In this document: positions 62,368 through 64,000 of the stretch, piece after piece
Numbering within the stretch: position 1 is the stretch's first letter
Layout: each line of letters begins with the position of its first letter
Source of the DNA: Halolactibacillus alkaliphilus
Lineage (GTDB): Bacteria; Bacillota; Bacilli; Bacillales; Amphibacillaceae
DNA: 64,000 nucleotides
NCBI RefSeq assembly: GCF_900115465.1
Contig: NZ_FOWN01000006.1
Location: 1 to 64,000 of the forward strand
Direction of reading: 5' to 3'
Translations under genes and position numbers: made by a program
Notes under the pieces: model-generated
What the model saw: only the letters and a program-made list of their open reading frames with translations
Told to the model about the DNA's origin: nothing
The model's database searches: none

Positions 62368-63535
62368 TATCTTCTAAAAACCGTGATTCTTTTGCGACAA
62401 TACAAATGTCTTTGTATTGATATTCACCGATCAATGATTCAATTTCTTGTTTTAAAAATACTAAATGAGACGAATGGTCCTTAAAAAAGCGGTAAATAGG
62501 TGCATGACCATGTCGATCGATAAGGGCCGGTTTGACAAAATCAACATTACTCAATATCGCTTCATCATGTTCAATAAGACCATAAGCAGCTTTTGAAATT
62601 TCAGTCGTTGTCCGGTAGTTTTTTGATAATGTTCTTGCCCGACCACTCATATCAAATCCAATTGTGGTATACGCTCGCCCTTTACCTAGCCAACTTAAAT
62701 GATAGATACTCTGAGTATTATCTGCGACGAACATAATCGATTGGTGTGGCTTATCCGTTTGAACATGTGTAATGTACATCAGTTGGACTTTAGTTAAGTC
62801 CTGACTCTCATCGATAATAATATGTGTGTAGCCTTCAGGTGGATGTTCCTCTACTTCTCTTAAAGCCATCAGATTGATTGTCGGAAAATCCACCCACTGT
62901 TCTTTTAACATCAGACGGTCATAATGTTCCTTCAGTGCAAAAATCGCTTCGCGCGTTTCTGAATTTTTATGCAACTTCTGTGGCATCCCTTTACTTCCTG
63001 TTGCTCTTCCAATCCGATCAATTTCTTGATAGACGTTAAGATCTTGAATATCACATGCTTTTAGCCAATGAATTTCATCAAGTAAAAAGTTTTGAAACTT
63101 CGGGCTAAGAATCGTCACATCTTTATAATTATCTTTCATGTCGTAAAGGGCATGATTCATTACTTTTAATAATTGGCGGCGATTGGTCATCGTTTTTAAT
63201 TGTAAACCTAAACGCGTCATTCTCGCTTTAAAAGAACGATACATTAATTTATCAATCGTTGTAATGGTAACATCTGTTTTATGTTCCGATAAAAACGAAT
63301 CGTAGGTCTCCTCTTCAGATAATTGATTAAATTGATAATGAATAAAATTAAGCAATGTTTTATTATAAGTAACAAGTAAAATGCGATCGTCTGGTTCGAA
63401 ACAATAATGTTCCTTCAAAAAGGACACTCGTCGAATCGCAACACTTGTTTTTCCTGATCCAGCTACACCTTTAACAGCCAGATGTCCTTGTGGTTCTAAT
63501 TCGACAATTTTACGTTGTTCGACGTTTAGTTTCAT
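62300..63535 (-). CDS. 5' part of the fusion: UvrD/superfamily 1 helicase, ending at an A7 frameshift
   Basis: 411 residues from ATG 63535 (GGAGG site; the ATG at 63559 has none). Superfamily 1 helicase: Walker A in VKGVAGSGKTSVAIRR, Walker B in HIIIDESQDLTKVQ, and motif IV-type SKNYRTTTEIS. After EQYLLSEK the frame leaves the helicase sequence at an A7 run and ends in a short tail (NSSPSTQSSKTRF). Motifs V and VI lie in the other frame at 61102-62367, so this part alone would not be a complete helicase. The frameshift could be real decay, phase variation, RNA polymerase slippage, or a base-call error. Confidence 0.85.
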   Translation of the reverse strand: MKLNVEQRKIVELEPQGHLAVKGVAGSGKTSVAIRRVSFLKEHYCFEPDDRILLVTYNKTLLNFIHYQFNQLSEEETYDSFLSEHKTDVTITTIDKLMYRSFKARMTRLGLQLKTMTNRRQLLKVMNHALYDMKDNYKDVTILSPKFQNFLLDEIHWLKACDIQDLNVYQEIDRIGRATGSKGMPQKLHKNSETREAIFALKEHYDRLMLKEQWVDFPTINLMALREVEEHPPEGYTHIIIDESQDLTKVQLMYITHVQTDKPHQSIMFVADNTQSIYHLSWLGKGRAYTTIGFDMSGRARTLSKNYRTTTEISKAAYGLIEHDEAILSNVDFVKPALIDRHGHAPIYRFFKDHSSHLVFLKQEIESLIGEYQYKDICIVAKESRFLEDIEQYLLSEKNSSPSTQSSKTRF

Positions 63536-63585
63536 TGCACGTGCCTCCATCAAAGTCATTTATACATTCATACGACCTATTTTAC

Positions 63586-63600
63586 CATATATATATAGGC
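63586..63600. promoter_or_regulatory. AT-rich near-palindrome upstream of the helicase-LexA gene
   Basis: CCATATATATATAGG lies about 50 bases before the start and reads almost the same on both strands. It could be an operator or simply promoter DNA. No match to the Bacillus SOS box was recognised. Confidence 0.35.
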
Positions 63601-63651
63601 TATTTTGCGGATTTTGTCATCTTTTTTAGTCTTTCTTCTTTGTTTAAAATG

Positions 63652-63720
63652 TTGAACTACCCCTACCTAACATTCTCACGAATGTTTGAAGAAGGTGGCT
63701 TCTCACTCTAAAACGATAAA
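63652..63720 (-). ncRNA. TnpB guide-RNA scaffold / IS605 right-end remnant
   Basis: Minus-strand sequence opening TTTATCGTTTTAGAG is near-identical to 33788-33822 (3 differences in 35 bases). It continues with a hairpin ACATTC-GTGA-GAATGT and ends AGGGGTAGTTCAA, the same terminal motif as the intact TnpB element (AGTGGTAGTTCAA at 38478-38490). No tnpB lies upstream, so only the right end survives. The remaining gene-free stretch to 64000 shows a terminator and no ORF. Confidence 0.6.
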
Positions 63721-63943
63721 TAAGACCCGCGCTGATCCGGTTAGCACTAAAAGAGTCAGAAAAGTGGCTGGATTTGAGTTTAATAGACTAGCAGACATCT
63801 ATGACTTTTAGCCAGTCACCTCTCCATTAAAAAAGCAAACAAAAATAGCATGTAGTCTTAAATCAAACGGGTGCGTCTGGTGATTGTGAAAAGCATATAA
63901 AAACTTAAGGGATAACAGGTGCGAGGATGTGAATTAAAACAAC

Positions 63944-63994
63944 AAAAAGACGACACATGTATTCGAAAATATGAATACGGTGTCGTCTTTTTTT
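63944..63994. terminator. Terminator hairpin at the window end
   Basis: AAAGACGACAC(A)TGTATTC pairs with its complement, followed by seven T on the plus strand; A-rich upstream side, so it could serve either strand. The gene it ends is outside or lost. Confidence 0.75.
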
Positions 63995-64000
63995 GATTTT

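Noticed and set aside
63490-63711. Short plus-strand ORF at the right end
   Set aside because: It covers the helicase start on the opposite strand and the RNA-scaffold remnant; no ribosome site.

Overview
The window reads as chromosome of a low-GC, saccharolytic Gram-positive bacterium of the class Bacilli. Support comes from strong AGGAGG-type ribosome binding sites, many CcpA-type cre-like boxes, PRD-type PTS regulation, a DhaS/DhaQ-controlled dihydroxyacetone kinase, a ComK homologue, lipobox lipoproteins and a sortase signal. A facultatively anaerobic Bacillaceae relative (Amphibacillus or Halolactibacillus type) would fit, but the genus is inference.

Layout. 1-0.5 kb: left end of an IS200/IS605-type element (TnpA N-terminus, minus strand). 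0.5-4.1 kb: acetyltransferase, two SH3b cell-surface proteins (one with a G5 domain, one an L,D-transpeptidase) and two alkylation-damage proteins (Tag and an alkyltransferase-like protein). 4.3-6.1 kb: an H-NOX/chemoreceptor fusion. 6.3-9.1 kb: a cell-wall-anchored GH53 endo-galactanase. 10-13 kb: beta-phosphoglucomutase and GH65 maltose phosphorylase. 13.2-15.5 kb: PAS-GGDEF-EAL protein. 15.7-24.2 kb (minus): galacto-oligosaccharide uptake and hydrolysis operon (binding protein, two permeases, GH36, GH2), preceded at 24.4-27.7 kb by a YesM/YesN-type two-component system. Galactan is thus cut at the cell surface, and the oligosaccharides are imported and hydrolysed inside.

27.8-33.7 kb: complete glycerol/dihydroxyacetone module, with gldA-dhaKLM on the minus strand and dhaS-dhaQ-lipase divergent on the plus strand. 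A lipase could supply glycerol, GldA oxidises it and DhaKLM phosphorylates the product. 33.8-34.3 kb: TnpB debris. 34.4-38.5 kb: FNT transporter, Hsp20, MATE pump, aldo/keto reductase. 38.5-41.4 kb: an intact TnpB with its guide-RNA region, inserted exactly at the reductase start, followed by a doubly broken IS110 recombinase. 41.7-43.1 kb: GltS-type transporter. 43.4-43.9 kb: ComK homologue without a normal start codon. 43.9-47.4 kb: heterodimeric ABC exporter. 47.5-52.1 kb: AraC regulator divergent from GH3 and GH43 glycosidases (xylo-oligosaccharide use). 52.2-58.5 kb (minus): PRD regulator, galactitol-family PTS IIA/IIC/IIB, class II aldolase, TIM-like protein and YjbQ. 58.8-60.9 kb: DsrE-like protein and a chemoreceptor. 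61.1-63.5 kb: a helicase-nuclease-LexA fusion split by a frameshift in an A7 run. 63.65-63.72 kb: another TnpB RNA-scaffold remnant.

Best leads: the helicase/nuclease/S24 fusion, the H-NOX receptor carrying the full O2-binding residue set, the ComK start, and TnpB-type RNA scaffolds whose hairpins differ in sequence but keep pairing.
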